Part shown: positions 5,808 through 8,281 of the stretch, in pieces
Layout of the letters: each line of letters starts with the position of its first letter
Position numbering within the stretch: the first letter of the stretch is position 1
NCBI GenBank assembly: GCA_945889655.1
Contig: CAMDCH010000111.1
Span: forward strand, 1-8,281
Direction of reading: 5' to 3'
Origin: SHZT01 sp945889655
Lineage (GTDB): Bacteria; Gemmatimonadota; Gemmatimonadetes; Gemmatimonadales; GWC2-71-9
DNA length: 8,281 bases
The notes under the pieces: model-generated
What the model saw: the letters and a program-made list of their open reading frames with translations, nothing else
Database searches by the model: none
What the model was told of the DNA's origin: nothing
Position numbers and translations under genes: made by a program

Positions 5808-7304
5808 ATGTCTTCCGTCATTCTCGACGGTGCATCTCTCACGATAGAGCAGGTGGCCGGTGTCGCGCGCGATTTCGCGACCGTGGTGGCGAGCGAGGAA
5901 GCCATCCGCCGGGCGGCTCCAGGCCGCGGCGTGGTGGAGCGCGCGCTCGCGTCCGGCCAGCCGGTCTACGGCGTCAATACCGGGTTCGGCAAGCTCGCCC
6001 ACATCCGCATCTCCCCCGGTGATCTCCAGCAGCTCCAGCGGAACCTGATCCTCAGTCATTCGGCCGGCGTGGGTGATCCACTCCCGGAGGACGTCGTCCG
6101 GGGCCTCATGCTGCTCCGCGCCAACGTCCTGCTCAAGGAGACCAGCGGCGTGCGCGCGGTGCTGCCTCGCCGCCTGGTGGAGCTCCTCAATGCGCGCATC
6201 CATCCCGTGATACCGGAACAGGGAAGCGTTGGCGCGAGCGGTGATCTTGCCCCGCTGGCGCATCTCGCGCTCGTGCTCCTGGGAGAAGGGGAGGTGCTCA
6301 CCGCGAATGGCCGCGCACCCGCCGCCGAGACGCTCCGCGCCGCGGGGATCGCGCCGCTGGTGCTCGAGGCCAAGGAAGGCATCGCCTTCATCAACGGCAC
6401 CCAGGCACAGACGGCGATGCTGTCCCTGATGGTCCACGATGCGCGCGCTCTCTGGCGTTCGGCGCACGGAGCGGCCGCAGCGAGCCTGGAGGCCCTGCGC
6501 GGGACCCCCGACCCGTTCGACGAGCGCCTGCACCGACTGCGCCCGCATCCCGGCCAGGTGGAATCGGCCGCCCTGTTGCGCGCGCTGCTGGCGGACAGCG
6601 AGATCCGCGAGTCCCACCGTGAGGGGGATCCGCGGGTCCAGGACGCCTATAGCCTTCGTTGCATACCGCAGGTGCTGGGTCCCGTGTGGGACGCCGTGGA
6701 ATTCGCGGCGCGGGTGGCGGAGGTGGAGCTGAATGCCGCCACCGACAACCCGCTGGTGATCGACGGCGGGATCATCTCGGGTGGCAACTTCCACGGCCAG
6801 CCGGTGGCCCTGGCGCTCGACATGCTCGCGATCGTCCTGACGACCCTCGCGGGGATTGCCGAGCGCCGCATCGAGCGGCTGGTGAATCCGGATCTCTCGC
6901 AGGGACTCCCGGCATTTCTGACCCGCGATCCCGGATTGCAATCCGGGCTGATGATGATCCAGATCAGCGCAGCCTCGCTCGTCGCGGAATCCCGTACGCT
7001 CTGCGCCCCCGCGAGCGTGCAATCGATTCCCACCGACGCCAACCAGGAAGATTTCGTTCCCATGGGAATGGCGGCGGCGTTCAAGGCGCGGCGCATCCTG
7101 GCCAACGCGCGCCGCGTCGTGGCCATGGAGCTGATTTGCGCCGCGCAGGGCCTGGAGTTTCTCAAGCCGCTCCGGCCCGGCCGTGGTGTCGAGGCGGTTT
7201 ATCGGCGGGTGCGGGAGCTGGTCACGCCGCTGGAGGACGACCGCCCGCTGACACCGGACGTAGAACGCGTGGCAAGCGCGCTCGCGCGGGGGGCCATCGC
7301 GTGA
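5808..7304 (+). CDS. hutH: Histidine ammonia-lyase (HutH)
   Basis: HutH removes ammonia from L-histidine to give trans-urocanate, the first step of histidine breakdown, in the cytoplasm as a tetramer. The 498 residues match the usual ~500-510. The MIO cofactor forms from Ala143-Ser144-Gly145 in GSVGASGDLAPLAHLAL. Other active-site residues known from the Pseudomonas putida enzyme are at nearly the same numbers: Y54, H84, N196 (FINGTQA), Y281 and R284 (QDAYSLRC), F328 (GGNFHG) and E414 (NQEDFV). H84 and E414 favour histidine over phenylalanine or tyrosine as substrate. The ATG at 5808 opens the family N-terminus (VILDGASLTIEQV); no Shine-Dalgarno site precedes it. The stop overlaps the hutU start by 4 bases, so the two are coupled. 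No truncation or missing residue is seen. Confidence 0.97.
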   Translation: MSSVILDGASLTIEQVAGVARDFATVVASEEAIRRAAPGRGVVERALASGQPVYGVNTGFGKLAHIRISPGDLQQLQRNLILSHSAGVGDPLPEDVVRGLMLLRANVLLKETSGVRAVLPRRLVELLNARIHPVIPEQGSVGASGDLAPLAHLALVLLGEGEVLTANGRAPAAETLRAAGIAPLVLEAKEGIAFINGTQAQTAMLSLMVHDARALWRSAHGAAAASLEALRGTPDPFDERLHRLRPHPGQVESAALLRALLADSEIRESHREGDPRVQDAYSLRCIPQVLGPVWDAVEFAARVAEVELNAATDNPLVIDGGIISGGNFHGQPVALALDMLAIVLTTLAGIAERRIERLVNPDLSQGLPAFLTRDPGLQSGLMMIQISAASLVAESRTLCAPASVQSIPTDANQEDFVPMGMAAAFKARRILANARRVVAMELICAAQGLEFLKPLRPGRGVEAVYRRVRELVTPLEDDRPLTPDVERVASALARGAIA

Positions 7305-8281
7305 GCCGAGCGCCGGTGCGCGCGTCCCGCGGATCGTCCATCTCCTGCCGCGGGTGGATACAGGAAGCCGCGCTCCGGATGCTCTGCAACAATCTCGATC
7401 CCGAGGTCGCCGAGCGTCCGGAGGACCTGGTGGTGTACGGAGGGACCGGCCGCGCGGCGCGGAGCTGGGAGGCGTTCGACGCGATCTGTGCCGCGCTCCG
7501 CGAGTTGCGGAACGACCAGACGCTGCTGGTCCAGTCCGGAAAGCCGGTGGGCGTGTTCACCACCCACGAGGATGCCCCGCGCGTGCTCATCGCCAACGCG
7601 AACCTGGTGGGACGCTGGGCCACGTGGGACCAGTTCCGCGAGCTGGAGCGGGCGGGGCTCACGATGTACGGCCAGATGACGGCGGGTAGCTGGATCTACA
7701 TCGGCACCCAGGGAATCCTCCAGGGAACGTACGAGACGTTCGGCGCGGTGGCGCGGAGGCACTTCGGCGGATCGCTCGCCGGGCGCACGGTCGTCTCCGG
7801 CGGCCTGGGCGGCATGGGTGGCGCCCAGCCGCTCGCGGCCACCATGAACGGCGCCGCGTTTCTCGGCATCGAAGTGGATCCCGCGAGAATCCGTCGCCGC
7901 CTGGAGACCGGGTATCTCGATGAGGCGACGGAGAATCTCGATGACGCCTGGGCCCGGCTATCGCGCGCCGCGAAGGACGGACGCCCCCTTTCGGTGGGCG
8001 TACTCGGGAACTGCGCCGAGGTTCTGCCGGAGATGGTGCGCCGCGGGTGGATTCTCGATGTCCTCACCGACCAGACCTCGGCGCACGATCCCCTGAACGG
8101 CTATATCCCCGCGGGGCTCTCGCTCGACGACGCCCGCATGCTGCGTGAACGGGATGCCACGGACTATGTCGCGCGATCGAGCCGCTCGATGGCCGAGCAC
8201 GTCGAGGCGATGCTCGCTATGCAGGCGGCCGGCGCCGTGACGTTCGATTACGGCAACAACATCCGCACGGTGGCACTGGAC
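7301..8281 (+). CDS. hutU: Urocanate hydratase (urocanase, HutU), N-terminal 327 residues
   Basis: HutU adds water to urocanate, using tightly bound NAD+ as an electrophile, to give imidazolonepropionate, the second step of histidine breakdown. The frame opens at GTG 7301, overlapping the hutH TGA (7302-7304) as GTGA, and stays open to the window end. About 327 of the usual ~550-560 residues are present. Family-defining stretches are ISCRGWIQEAALRMLCNNLD near the N-terminus, LLVQSGKPVGVF, YGQMTAGSWIYIGTQGILQG and TDQTSAHDPLNGYIPAG, and DYGNNIR just before the cut. The NAD-binding glycine motif GGLGGMGG is at 167-174. The catalytic Cys of the family (Cys410 in P. putida, in the RICW segment) lies beyond the window; Cys238 in GNCAE is at a position that is usually Ala and is not the catalytic one. 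GTG 7316 is a less likely alternative start. Confidence 0.95.
   Translation, partial: MSRAPVRASRGSSISCRGWIQEAALRMLCNNLDPEVAERPEDLVVYGGTGRAARSWEAFDAICAALRELRNDQTLLVQSGKPVGVFTTHEDAPRVLIANANLVGRWATWDQFRELERAGLTMYGQMTAGSWIYIGTQGILQGTYETFGAVARRHFGGSLAGRTVVSGGLGGMGGAQPLAATMNGAAFLGIEVDPARIRRRLETGYLDEATENLDDAWARLSRAAKDGRPLSVGVLGNCAEVLPEMVRRGWILDVLTDQTSAHDPLNGYIPAGLSLDDARMLRERDATDYVARSSRSMAEHVEAMLAMQAAGAVTFDYGNNIRTVALD

Noticed and set aside
8006..8020. Cys238 of HutU (GNCAE) as the catalytic cysteine
   Set aside because: In Pseudomonas putida urocanase the equivalent segment is GNAAE. The catalytic cysteine lies much further downstream (Cys410), beyond this window.

Overview
This is a GC-rich, gene-dense chromosomal window from a diderm (Gram-negative type) bacterium. 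All the genes read on the + strand. The combination of a Tol-Pal operon end, an LptD of the long type found outside Proteobacteria, FnIII-type lipoproteins, GTG starts, weak or absent Shine-Dalgarno sites and base composition suggests Gemmatimonadota or a close relative. That is an inference from gene content and style; no marker gene here proves it.

Left part (1-4422): a cell-envelope operon with almost no gaps. It opens with the last 35 codons of pal (peptidoglycan-associated lipoprotein). Three bases later comes cpoB/ybgF, a coiled-coil plus TPR lipoprotein of the Tol-Pal system. Six bases after that comes a single uninterrupted reading frame of 1174 codons. Its first ~248 residues are a complete TatC (twin-arginine translocase core). 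The rest is an LptD/OstA-like outer-membrane lipopolysaccharide assembly protein. Between the two halves lies a stretch that looks like a Sec signal peptide with an AxA cleavage site. Either the two proteins are made as one precursor and cut apart, or the second half is started internally. This is the most unusual feature of the window.

Middle part (4423-5807): a short AT-richer intergenic region carries a well-spaced sigma-54-type (-24/-12) promoter candidate and two small inverted repeats. It precedes a 375-residue lipoprotein of unknown role, with two FnIII-like domains and a third domain containing a 12-residue EF-hand-like loop. After this gene, four copies of a heptamer (AGTRAGA) face four copies of its complement, giving a 31-bp near-perfect inverted repeat with a 23-base loop.

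Right part (5808-8281): the start of a histidine-utilisation operon. hutH (histidine ammonia-lyase, all key catalytic residues present) overlaps by 4 bases the start of hutU (urocanase), which runs off the end of the window. A TATATT element only 5 bases before the hutH ATG, with no ribosome-binding site, suggests a leaderless transcript. HutH turns histidine into urocanate and ammonia, and HutU hydrates the urocanate, so the two encode consecutive steps of one pathway.

Apart from the TatC-LptD frame, the heptamer palindrome and the promoter candidates, the window is ordinary housekeeping sequence. I do not see a mobile element, CRISPR array, tRNA or rRNA.
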